Made by a program: the position numbers and the translations under genes
Assembly: GCF_020382885.2 (NCBI RefSeq)
Contig: NC_058512.1
Coordinates: 1,611,001 to 1,675,000, forward strand
Direction: 5' to 3'
DNA: 64,000 nt
From: Scatophagus argus
Taxonomy: Eukaryota > Chordata > Actinopteri > Scatophagidae
In this document: in pieces, positions 57,801 to 64,000 of the stretch
How the letters are laid out: each line of letters opens with the position of its first letter
Numbering within the stretch: the first letter of the stretch is position 1
Notes under the pieces: model-generated
What the model was told of the DNA's origin: nothing
The model's database searches: none
Seen by the model: the letters and a program-made list of their open reading frames with translations, nothing else

Positions 57801-59092
57801 AGCCTGCAAACCATTTGTGATTGTATGTACTCTCCCTTCATCTTTTCATGCTGTTCAAAACCTGCACATAAAAGTGTGCTGGGAGCTGTGGGGTGCATAG
57901 ATCAATGACACACAAGAAACCACCTTGTAAATATTTCATCATGAGCTCCGCAAGAAGCTAATTCGTGCTAATAAACACGACAGCAAAACGAACCTCTGTT
58001 CTCAGCTCTTTGCTGCATAAAAACTGAGATCATCACTTCATGAAGTTTCTGCATCCAGCGTCCGGGAGTCCGCCGACTTCCTGCCTCTTTCACGCTCATT
58101 AAGCGACTCCTGATGTTCGGATGTTATTGATACCTCTGTTTCCTCTGGTGATGTGCTGTCTGCATTTAAAGAAGCTTTAATTAAACTCCTTAACCTCAAC
58201 CGTGACATCCTGAACAATTACAGGCTAACTTCAAATTCCAACGGCCTTCCTGAATATGGCTTTAAATATCTGTACAACATTTTCAATGCGGGGCCTGCTG
58301 CTGGTTTTCCAGCTCTGACATCAGAGACCAGTACCCGGTAGTACCCGATCGGTACTGCACATGTACAACTCTGAGCAGAGATGAGAACAAAGTGAGATGG
58401 CTCACTCTGCAAATATCAAAAATATCATCAGTTTTAATGTCTGATGAGATCAGCTGTTTTAGTATGGCAGCATTTATGTCGTAAGCTGTCCCATCTCCAC
58501 ACTCGACAGTATAAAGAAGACCAACACTGTCTCAGGTGTGTGGGTTCACCTGGCAGTGGGAACTCTCAGGCAGCAGCCCAGGAAGTCCGATCTCCTCAAC
58601 ACTGCATCACAAGCTCATCACATTCCCTTTCCACTTGTCTGCGTTATTGTTTTATTTATTTTCTCCATGTCACTTTTCTCTTTGCATCTTTTCCTCTTCT
58701 CCTTTCTGCCTTTGTCGCATCAAATGTGCATAAATTCCTTTGCGAGATCTGAATCATCTTTTCACTTTTCCACGTCCCAGCGGCAGGGGAAGGTTTCTGA
58801 ATAAAACAACAAAAGAAGAGAGGAAGCTTCGCGCTTTGCCCTGCACCCACGTCTGACTCTCCACTTGTTCGCTTGCTTCCGTCTGCACAAACTCGCCTCA
58901 TGTTGCTGTACGGTGACGGGCCGCGGGCTGTCGGACAAGCCTACCTCTGAGGGGTGATTTCATGGCGGCCTCCACCATGCCGACGAGCAGCTGGAGACTC
59001 TTGGGGTCCTGGGCGAGGCCGGAGGCGAATGCCGCCAGGGCGTCGGCATGACGACCCAGGTACTGCAGGGCAACCCCCTGACGAAAGTAGGC
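26849..59092 (-). CDS. ttc28: tetratricopeptide repeat protein 28, 5'-partial (33 exons in window)
   Basis: TTC28 (TPRBK) is a large scaffold reported to bind Aurora B and to act at the spindle midzone and midbody during cytokinesis. The 33 exons splice in frame to 7326 nt (2441 aa plus TGA). Order: end of the N-terminal TPR unit, about 28 tandem TPRs, a CHAT domain, then a Ser/Pro-rich tail ending FFPSSKC, the family C terminus. Human TTC28 is about 2480 aa, so only the N-terminal exons preceding AYFRQGV are missing; they should lie beyond position 64000, and I found none between 59093 and 64000. The human gene spans hundreds of kilobases, whereas these 33 exons fill only 32 kb. Exon numbers below count from the first exon visible; residue numbers (f) count from its first codon. 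Confidence 0.97.
28086..28725 (-). CDS. ttc28: ttc28 window exon 32, f1851-2064
   Basis: Starts STELPKRLSMDSSSSLESLS. Ser- and Gly-rich, with conserved islands CDAISVYSLSSLASSLSFLS and EEEEYEGYSIISSEPL. Donor GTAAGT. Confidence 0.95.
28807..28914 (-). CDS. ttc28: ttc28 window exon 31, f1815-1851
   Basis: Reads FDLCEVGQEEVVLKTGKQAS and IMHFALQSLLALF; donor GTGAGA. Confidence 0.96.
29485..29614 (-). CDS. ttc28: ttc28 window exon 30, f1772-1815
   Basis: Reads LHQVLVQLQSGDKDQDF and SPIQVSISVQLWRLPGCHEF. The acceptor CCCAAG is weak but fits phase; donor GTGAGT. Confidence 0.94.
29832..29855 (-). CDS. ttc28: ttc28 window exon 29, 24-nt mini-exon, f1764-1771
   Basis: Encodes AVKCVVGM between a CACAAAG acceptor and GTAAGT, filling exactly the eight residues missing between LIHK and LHQVLVQLQ. 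Confidence 0.88.
30092..30640. repeat. AGTACTTTTACT-type teleost repeat
   Basis: Contains CTCCACTGCATTCA, TTTTGCTGATAATACTTTTA and TTTACTTGTACTG, words shared with fragments at 11386-11640, 29217-29350, 37035-37150, 48690-48900, 50908-51060 and 62552-62640. Confidence 0.65.
30747..30823 (-). CDS. ttc28: ttc28 window exon 28, f1738-1763
   Basis: Reads LTPPALQALCKLVTTSEAGE and ends LIHK; donor GTACTG. Confidence 0.94.
31038..31197 (-). CDS. ttc28: ttc28 window exon 27, f1685-1738
   Basis: Reads VGGVPGWQALLSAVGFRLDF and PAAVFFPTSDPGDRLQQCST; donor GTACTG. Confidence 0.96.
31286..31363 (-). CDS. ttc28: ttc28 window exon 26, f1659-1684
   Basis: Reads VEKSLQRIQSGQCNPMYTSQ, ends SVENK; donor GTCTGT. 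Confidence 0.94.
31636..31760 (-). CDS. ttc28: ttc28 window exon 25, f1617-1658
   Basis: Reads YMLIGSDVKMNSPMSLVSQA and EILQYPERARDALRVLLHL. A CA tract lies 11 bp upstream of the acceptor. Confidence 0.96.
31905..32152 (-). CDS. ttc28: ttc28 window exon 24, f1534-1617
   Basis: Reads RVTADGVVGLTRAFLAAGVQ, CISLWSVPIAASKLFTHTFY and SSKHFSHPSNWAG; donor GTGAGC. Confidence 0.97.
32230..32789 (-). CDS. ttc28: ttc28 window exon 23, f1348-1534
   Basis: Contains VMDRWLWGPLPSAQEEALWL and the CHAT histidine motif ECVHFATHISWK, then a poorly conserved hydrophilic insert, then LLTAADILDLCLNVKLVVL. Donor GTAAAA. Confidence 0.96.
33019..33198 (-). CDS. ttc28: ttc28 window exon 22, f1288-1347
   Basis: CHAT core strands: RHRQLVLVLEGELYLIPFAL followed by LKGSSSNEYLYERF; donor GTAGGT. 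Confidence 0.97.
33288..33432 (-). CDS. ttc28: ttc28 window exon 21, f1239-1287
   Basis: Reads CQSMTSLYSATVSPVKDSSS and KPPLRALYDLLIAPMEG, the first CHAT helix and strand; donor GTGTGT. Confidence 0.95.
33541..33681 (-). CDS. ttc28: ttc28 window exon 20, f1192-1239
   Basis: Reads SSSETESEAGDLLEQQFEEL and GYLRMVSRNNLFN; donor GTCTGA. Confidence 0.95.
33765..33985. repeat. interspersed repeat, most complete copy
   Basis: Carries AAGATGGCCGACGTGTCTCC, GAAGCCAAAATATCTCTGAT, ATTTGGAGCCAG and AGCTGTACTGCACCCAGCCA, each found again elsewhere in the window. Shows a CA- and GT-rich left flank but no clear inverted ends. Confidence 0.75.
34445..34488. repeat. (CA)n microsatellite
   Basis: ttc28 intron between exons 19 and 20; a TG tract follows at 34835-34861. 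Confidence 0.95.
34906..35083 (-). CDS. ttc28: ttc28 window exon 19, f1133-1192, Gly-rich insert
   Basis: Reads IVKFNEVYLGEAGVEVPEF, then a Gly-rich run GSPQGGGGGAGGGP absent from the human protein as I recall it, then NAREALGVDSHYS. Donor GTTTCT. Confidence 0.92.
36178..36405 (-). CDS. ttc28: ttc28 window exon 18, f1057-1133
   Basis: Reads HDEALAIAERGRTRAFADLL and VVLYYSLAGGFLYSWLISPG, the start of the CHAT-associated region; donor GTACAC. Confidence 0.96.
36570..36699 (-). CDS. ttc28: ttc28 window exon 17, f1014-1057
   Basis: Reads LYRASVLFETIRHETQHSTD and SSYQALQRVLVSL, the end of the main TPR array; donor GTGAGT. Confidence 0.96.
37371..37395. repeat. (CA)n microsatellite forming a splice donor
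   Basis: On the minus strand this is (GT)n immediately after ttc28 exon 16. Confidence 0.95.
37396..37505 (-). CDS. ttc28: ttc28 window exon 16, f977-1013
   Basis: Reads LRLAEQLGRREDEAKIRHRL and GNLEEAQHQ. The donor GTGTGT is the first unit of a GT microsatellite. Confidence 0.93.
38323..38575 (-). CDS. ttc28: ttc28 window exon 15, f893-977
   Basis: Reads CRAYGNLGLTFEALGNHERA and YGSLGRIHHALQNYAQAVMY. The acceptor TTGCAG precedes TGG. An upstream in-frame methionine at 38606-38608 is intronic repeat, not a start. Confidence 0.95.
38599..39045. mobile_element. composite MITE-like element with terminal inverted repeats
   Basis: The left end TTAAAGGCATAGTTTG and the right end CAAACTATTCCTTTAA are near-perfect inverted repeats, each with a terminal TTAA. 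Inside are the AGCTCAGCTTG and TCCAAAGGTAAA motifs of a repeat I recognise from percomorph genomes, a 33-A run (38728-38760) and six GCTAA units (38936-38965). A second TTAAAGGAACAGTTTG end at 38797 suggests a nested or chimeric copy. No coding capacity. Confidence 0.75.
39077..39157 (-). CDS. ttc28: ttc28 window exon 14, f866-892
   Basis: Symmetric 81-nt exon reading SDALGGVYQLMADNETALQ; donor GTTGGT. Confidence 0.93.
39278..39470 (-). CDS. ttc28: ttc28 window exon 13, f801-865
   Basis: Reads QQALVCFEKRLVVAHELGGE and YCELGTLHSQLGNYEQALSC; donor GTGAGG. Confidence 0.95.
40621..40966. mobile_element. second, end-degraded copy of the same MITE-like family
   Basis: Contains TTAGCTTAGCACAAAGACTG, TCCAAAGGTAAA, a GCTAAGCTAAGCTAA block and TCTAACTCTTGGCAAGAAAG in the order of the family; the terminal repeats are lost. 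Lies in the intron between exons 12 and 13. Confidence 0.7.
41000..41488 (-). CDS. ttc28: ttc28 window exon 12, f638-801
   Basis: Largest TPR exon, with four repeats including GNMGITKMNMGVFEEAIGYF and GRAYGNLADCYDALGDYEEA. Donor GTAGGC. Confidence 0.97.
41588..41748 (-). CDS. ttc28: ttc28 window exon 11, f585-638
   Basis: Reads FRAFGNLGDVCVCRGDLPGA and KMEADAYSALGSVH; donor GTAATA. Confidence 0.95.
41842..42010 (-). CDS. ttc28: ttc28 window exon 10, f528-584
   Basis: Reads YYEQDLALAKDLQDKLAQAK and AYCNLGLAHKALGEYNKAEE. Donor GTCACC. Confidence 0.94.
42468..42639 (-). CDS. ttc28: ttc28 window exon 9, f471-528
   Basis: Reads NLGNFHSWRGEYAQALPYYQ and GKVCHNLGYAHYCLGQYRDA. Donor GTCTGA. Confidence 0.94.
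42726..42879 (-). CDS. ttc28: ttc28 window exon 8, f420-471, GC donor or 30-nt extension
   Basis: Reads QASTHGNLAVAYQALGAHDR and RELRDTQSEARAL. Ending at 42726 before GCAAGC gives the family length across ALANLGNF. A GTACAG donor 30 nt further on (exon to 42696) keeps the frame but adds ten residues, GKLDHQRDPS, inside a TPR. The shorter form is preferred from the protein. Confidence 0.82.
42959..43155 (-). CDS. ttc28: ttc28 window exon 7, f354-419
   Basis: Reads IIHQMKGEYEAALKLHKAHL and GRAYGNMGNAHHALGIYDQA; donor GTGAAT. Confidence 0.96.
47333..47719. repeat. 16-bp minisatellite, about 24 copies
   Basis: Units of the form GATCGAGTCCAGTCCA with variants such as GATTGAGTTCTGTCCA and GATCAAGTCCAGACCG repeat with a strict 16-bp period. 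Confidence 0.93.
48957..49021. repeat. 9-bp minisatellite (GTTAGCTTC/ATTAGCTTC)
   Basis: About seven imperfect units, ending 44 bp from the end of ttc28 exon 6 on its intron side. Confidence 0.85.
49065..49161 (-). CDS. ttc28: ttc28 window exon 6, f322-354
   Basis: Reads DLERARQYHQHQLEIAQELQ and GRASSNL, ending in a split Gly; donor GTAGGT. Confidence 0.95.
49293..49481 (-). CDS. ttc28: ttc28 window exon 5, f259-321
   Basis: Reads REEARAYSNLGSAYHSQRDF and EMRAYAGLGHAARCMQ; donor GTTGGT. Confidence 0.96.
50532..50753 (-). CDS. ttc28: ttc28 window exon 4, f185-258
   Basis: Two TPRs: ALSSLGHVYTAIGDYPNALA and QLGNMGAVYTALGDFANAVQ. Symmetric 222 nt. Confidence 0.96.
51105..51290. repeat. interspersed repeat, inverted copy
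   Basis: The minus strand repeats AAGATGGCCGACGTGTCTCC, GAAGCCAAAATGTCCCCGAT and CATTTGGAGCCAGAG in the same order as the copy at 33765. Confidence 0.75.
51673..51709. repeat. (CA)n microsatellite
   Basis: A shorter CA tract is at 52326-52349. Confidence 0.95.
53191..53258. repeat. (TG)n microsatellite
   Basis: A second TG tract follows at 53380-53412. Confidence 0.95.
54603..54641. repeat. (TG)n microsatellite
   Basis: Pure TG run in the intron between ttc28 exons 3 and 4. Confidence 0.95.
54793..54854. repeat. (TG)n(AG)n compound microsatellite
   Basis: A TG run to 54841 passes directly into GAGAGAGAGAGAG. Confidence 0.95.
56518..56648 (-). CDS. ttc28: ttc28 window exon 3, f141-184
   Basis: Reads GECRAHGNLGSALFSKGSYR and QLVLAMKLKDRE; donor GTGCGT. 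Confidence 0.96.
56728..57000 (-). CDS. ttc28: ttc28 window exon 2, f50-141
   Basis: Reads EPTYQQLQKMKLDKSPFVVV and SLKLRGSVFSALSSAYWSLG; donor GTATGG. Confidence 0.96.
57001..58944 (-). other. ttc28 intron between window exons 1 and 2
   Basis: 1.9 kb; nothing recognised beyond unique-looking intronic sequence. Confidence 0.6.
58945..59092 (-). CDS. ttc28: ttc28 window exon 1, f1-50
   Basis: Reads AYFRQGVALQYLGRHADALA and QDPKSLQLLVGMVEAAMKS, the last TPR of the N-terminal unit. Donor GTAGGC. Confidence 0.96.
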
Positions 59093-60610
59093 CTGCGAGA
59101 AAAAGAAAAGCCGTTAACATCTTGATCAACTTCGCGCTCTGCAGCACAAAGACGACTGAAATTAATCAAACTGGTTTTTTGGCTGCTGGTGCACCACTTT
59201 CATCCAGATTCCCAACAACTTCCTCTGAATCAAACGTCTCTTGTTCAGTCCACAAAACTGACACACTCAAAAAGTCGCGATGGCACACACTTGATTAGGA
59301 CCCGTCTCAATGAGTCACGACACCACAGACAGCTTCTCTTCAGACTGTAACTTAATTGTCCTGTCGATCCTTCTCTCTCTCTCTCTCTTTTCCCCTTCAT
59401 TCCTCCTCTTTTTCTCTCTCATTTATCATCCTGCGCTCCCTCCTCCCGTTTCAGCATAATCTGTCATGACAGCAAATGAATGGAGACAAAGAGCAGAGGA
59501 ATTAGATTACATGGCAGCTCCCGTCCCACTTGCCACTTCCTGCACCCACACTGTCTTTGTCCCGCTGTCGTCCACGCACGGCTTCATGGAAACAAATGGA
59601 GCCGAGGGTCACGTATAATCTAATGGATTAAACCCTCAGCCGGCATGCTGGTGTTGGAGCAGAGTGTCGCTTTACTGCTGCTTAACACAAAGTGGGATAA
59701 ACGGTCGGTAATGACAGCTGGGGCCACGTCACCTAAATATCCTGAACTCAGTCACAGCTACAGTGATAATATAATAATCTTAATTATTGGCCTTATGTCC
59801 ACTTGTTCCATTTCCATTTTTGCTGTTTAACTAGCGGCTGCTCTTGCAAAAGTCAAGACTCTGATGGCTTTACACAGCCTACGGTACATTTATCAAAGTC
59901 GGGAGCGCATATCTGCATTCTATGGTGATCTTCCAGGGAAGGGAAATCTTAATGCTTCAGCATACCAAGACATTTTGGACAATGTACTGGTCAGATGTCC
60001 CATCACTTCTGTCCATATTCTGGTGTATATCACAGTTTAAAAATCTCCCCTCACTCGACCTCTACTTGACAGCAAGTAAGAAAAACTTTATTCACAAAGC
60101 GCATTTTTCAGCACAGTTTTAAAGTGCTTTACATCGAGACAAAAAGAAAACCGTTCGAGAGCAGCCAACAGTGGCTGAAATGCTGGCTGGCGGATCTGTT
60201 TTAGCGCTGATGCCAAGCGTCCATGCTGTGGACAGTGAGACAGCAGCCCGCCCTCTGACCTTCGTCCAGGCTGGAGAGCGGCGGGGCTGGACGGGGATGA
60301 GGAGCTGGACTGGTAACCGGGGCGACATATGGCCGCCCCCACCTGTCTGCCTACCTCCACCCAGCACTGCTCCTCAAATCTGTCGCCTTCACACTGACTT
60401 GGCTGCTGCATGAAGGATGCACTGCTTCCCATTTCGGCATTCATGTCCAATTCTCGACTACATTTTACTTTGATGGGGGAGCTTCCAGGAGGGTAACTTC
60501 ACTCAGATGAGGCTGATTACATCAAAGGAGGAGAAGTTACAATCATAGCAAGATGGCCATTATCTCTGCGTGACTGTGTGTGAGGTGAACAGCACAATAG
60601 GTAGGCCGAG

Positions 60611-60612
<2 letters not shown>

Positions 60613-60641
<29 letters not shown>
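60613..60641. repeat. (TG)n microsatellite
   Basis: A CA tract at 60827-60850 lies about 190 bp away in the same intron. Confidence 0.95.
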
Positions 60642-60644
<3 letters not shown>

Positions 60645-61329
60645 GAGCTTTCCAGCCCCGTCACGGGTGTAAACACGCCAGAGTCAGACAGAAAGTGACA
60701 GCAGGAAGAGTCTGCCTCCACCACCACCACCTCCAGCCTCCTGCTCACACACTTCCTGCCTATTAGCTCAGTCTGGCTACGCTGCCTGCTAAGCACATCC
60801 AAGTGGGGGGCACAGTGCAGACAGATACACACACACACACACACACACACTAACACCACATCTCCAACACACATAAACACACTTTGCATCGTTGCGTTTT
60901 TTCATCGGTCTCTCAGCGGCGTTCTGGAACGTCGCGGAAAAATCCTCATCTCTTCACAAACTCCTCGAGTTGAGTCTCACAGCCTCTTGGACATCAGCTG
61001 ACAGGTCTGCCTCAGGTAAAGTGATCAATGAAAGGGACCAGACTAATCCCTGGAGGTGTGTGTGTGTGTGAGTGAGTGAGTGTGTTAGCACCTAGAGCCT
61101 TAGCAGTAGATGTGAGTCCTGGAAGCATCTTGGCTTTCATTTCAGCTCATTGTTGAGCTCTTGCTGCTCTAATGTTGATCCCGTGAGGTCTCATCGTTAT
61201 CGAGAAAACTGGACAACTGTCCCAATACTTTTGTCAAAACAGTGTTTGTCCACCATTGTAATGGTGGCGTGCCACTCTTGGTCAAAAGGTATTTCTGTTT
61301 TACAGGCTTACAGTAAATAAAAGCGGAAT

Positions 61330-61470
61330 GTGTCAGTGCCCTCATGGTGGCGCTAGAGGAAAAGTCAGAGCATAATCAAAGTCGTTAGGATTCATCCGTT
61401 GGGGAACAAGAATATCTGCGCAAGATCCGGAGGCAATCCATCCAACAGTGATGGACGAGCTGATGTACGA
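61330..61470. repeat. interspersed repeat fragment
   Basis: CATGGTGGCGCTAGAGGAAA, ATTCATCCGTTGGGGAAC and GCAATCCATCCAACAGT form a sequence I recognise as a common dispersed teleost repeat. Confidence 0.55.
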
Positions 61471-62551
61471 AAGACAAATGGAGGAGTTCAAGGAGTGTGT
61501 GTAAAGGAGACGTTACGGCGAACAAAATAAAGTGGAGTGTGAGAGTAGCAAGAGGGGTGTTATACGTTTGTGTGTCAGAGCAAAGGATGCACAACAGATG
61601 AACAGATGCTTCAATTACTGCTCGTAACTCACATTAATCGAGAACAGATGGCAACACAAGTGGTGGGAGAGAGAGCGAGGGTGGGTACGAGCGAGACAGG
61701 AAACCAGACCTGATGGAGATTGATGTCTTTGCAAATAAGAGAATCTGCCTCTAAACACACCAGTGAAAACCTTCACTCTCATTTCAGTCAAACACAAAGT
61801 GGACTCAACGCGATGGTTTTGTGCCCGAGCGGAGACAGAGGACGGAGGGAGGAAGGAGAAGAGCTTCCTGACAGGACAGCACACAAATAAACATTACAGT
61901 ATGAGACTACTTCTGGTCAAAATAAGATTCATATTTGTAAAGTGATGATCGTGCAGAGAGAAACTCGTGGAGGAATAACCGGGATGAAGCGGCGCTGATG
62001 TCGGCCATCACAAAAAACAAGGTTCATTTTCCAAAATCAATATCCCACTTACCCCACAGCAGGCGATATAAGACATACTGTGTGAGCTGTGAGCTGTGTG
62101 CAGTGCGAGATCGTTATTTAAGAGCCCGAGAGGGTCCGAGGGAGTCATTAAAAGCAGCAATCTGTGTTGTGAGGATGCCTCTTTGTAGAGCTGAATGCAC
62201 CTTATTATCAGGGTAAAGTATGATCAAACCCAGTGAATTCAAACCAGCAGACCTCTACAGCAGAGCGCAGTTACTCACAGTCTGGGAATTAACAGCCCTC
62301 TTATCTCGACGTGATTCAGACAGGCTCTTCTAATAGACCGGTCGGCCTCGTAAAGCACCGTGATGCAGAAATGATGCTGCTGAGCAAGCATCTTCAAAAG
62401 GAAAACTGGAATCACATCATCTAACACAAATGAGAAACAAACAGCAGCGCAAACCTCATCTGAACCTGTGAAACTGAGTCAATATGTAGAAGATCAGGGG
62501 TGCTGAAGACTGAGTCTGTACTCCCACATACGCATCCACAGCAGCGGAAGA

Positions 62552-62640
62552 AGTGCTAAAATACTCCACTTAAGTAAAAGTACCAGTACAAGAATTTAAA
62601 AGTCCTCCAGTTTATGAGTAAATGTACCACTATGCATTAA
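62552..62640. repeat. AGTACTTTTACT-type teleost repeat fragment
   Basis: Reads ACTTAAGTAAAAGTACCAGT and AAAAGTCCTCCAGTTTATGA, one end of the same family. Confidence 0.6.
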
Positions 62641-64000
62641 TGCAACCACTCCTGTTAACACACTCTCTCTCACACACACACACACACCAACTGTTCCCTG
62701 GTTAATCTGCATGAATATTCATCATCGCTTCACTGGGACACTAACTAAGATGCAATAATTGAGTTGGAGTAGCCATAACCACTGTTTCCACTGGGACCAA
62801 TAAAGGTGTTACACGGCCAGCTGCGAGCTCTCTGACACTGTCTAATGGCTTCACGTATCTGTGCGTTGTGATGTGTTGAATTCAGGACCACTCAGATGTT
62901 GAGGCGGAGCTCCGAGGCCTTAGATTTCATAAAACAGGAGTTTTGCTTGATGTAAAACGTTTTATCGCGTTCGCGCTTGTCAGCTTGGATTGGAGTTAGT
63001 CTGACCCCTGCTGGCCAGAAATCAATAAATGCAGCTTTAAAGAGAACAGAGGAAGTGGCTCACAAGTTTGCTGGAGTAATGAGTAATAAAATATGTTTTG
63101 TTTGGAGAGCAAAGCCCACTGCGGGTTACAAAAACAAGGCTCGCTTTCTATTTTGGTCAGGGCCACAGGATCAAAGTTAGCAGGGCCGCTGATGTTTCAG
63201 AGTAAGTCAACACATGACGACCGCACAGCAGAGAGCGTTTTCAACCTGCCTTTGAAATGTGATGTGTGGAGGTCAATGCAAACGGCCAGCTGACACATCT
63301 TTCTCTTCTTCATCTCCTCTTAAAGAGCACAGAAACCTCACTCGAGCAGCAGCTGTTCAAACACCTCAGCGCCCGCCTCAAACCTTCGCTCTCGTAAACA
63401 GGATTTCCATCGTGTGTGCACATAATACGACACTCGTATTATTTTCACTCACGCACTGAAAGTCTGCGTGGATAACCCGAGAGGGACGTCGATTCAGACA
63501 TTTAACCTTGATGAACAGAGTGAAAGACTCGGGAACGAGGACTGTAAATTAAAGAAAGTGTTTTGTCTGTCACACACGCAGTCCGAGTTCACCTCAGCAG
63601 CAGCAGGTTTATTCCCCGGGTGACTCAAAGCAATTCCCCTTTTCTTCTCTCTCCGCTCGACTTTATCTGTGGACCCAGACCTCGAGTCATTCCTCCGACC
63701 TTTTCATGTTTGTGAATACAATCAGGCACAATCTCTGGAAGAGTTCACACACACACACATGCACACACACCGCAGCACTTAGCCGAAATATATGCATAAA
63801 AGTGGACCGGAGAGGTGAGGAGGACATGTGGCCTTCTGATCCTGTTAACTGCAGTACAGCGGAGGGGTTTGCTTCTCTTACACTGGGTAATTAGGCTGTC
63901 AGTCAGCCGCCTGCCGCTGCGTTCATGTGTGAGCGTGTGCTCGTGCAGCACGCCGGCTGATCGTTTGATTGCCTCAGCGACCTTTGACCGTGGGGGAGCA

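Larger units (their letters stand above)
59093..64000 (-). other. ttc28 intron, 5' exons not reached
   Basis: Searched on the minus strand for the upstream TPR exon (motifs like ARLLNPKW) without success. It holds TG/CA tracts at 60613-60641 and 60827-60850 and two interspersed repeat fragments. Confidence 0.65.

Noticed and set aside
59093..64000. Search for the missing upstream ttc28 TPR exon
   Set aside because: No minus-strand sequence resembling the expected TPR (LYSNRSAA or ARLLNPKW type) with splice sites was found; the exon must lie outside.

Overview
The window is vertebrate nuclear DNA, most likely from a ray-finned fish of the percomorph type. The evidence is short introns, dense (TG)n/(CA)n microsatellites, several interspersed repeats of a style familiar from percomorph genomes, and proteins very close to human orthologues but with fish-like substitutions. 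No prokaryotic, viral or CRISPR feature was seen.

Three complete or near-complete genes lie head to tail on the minus strand. naa25 (NatB auxiliary subunit, 24 coding exons, 972 codons plus stop) occupies 3027-11102. pitpnb (class I phosphatidylinositol transfer protein beta, 11 coding exons, 269 aa) occupies 15464-25545. ttc28 (giant TPR-CHAT protein, 33 coding exons in view, 2441 residues in view, 5' exons beyond the right edge) occupies 26849-59092. Every exon was placed by reading the minus strand, matching the translation to the known family and checking that splice sites and codon phase agree from exon to exon; the summed lengths close in frame for all three genes.

Region by region: 1-2750 is probably the naa25 3' flank plus a possible promoter of an unseen neighbour at about 60-560. 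2751-11140 is naa25 and its promoter. 11141-15463 is the pitpnb 3' side. 15464-25700 is pitpnb, with a 4.7 kb first intron. 25700-26848 is a short intergenic stretch and the ttc28 3' UTR. 26849-59092 is ttc28. 59093-64000 is a ttc28 intron with repeats only.

The genes do not form a pathway. naa25 acts in co-translational N-terminal acetylation, pitpnb in PI/PC exchange at the Golgi/ER, and ttc28 in the spindle midzone/midbody. The most notable points are two GC-AG introns, an 8-nt microexon in pitpnb, an acidic residue at the PITPbeta C-terminal phosphoserine position, a CHAT domain without the catalytic cysteine, an intron made almost entirely of a repeat element, and a 16-bp minisatellite. 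I found no convincing undescribed biological system. Comparisons with human proteins are from memory and should be confirmed by alignment.
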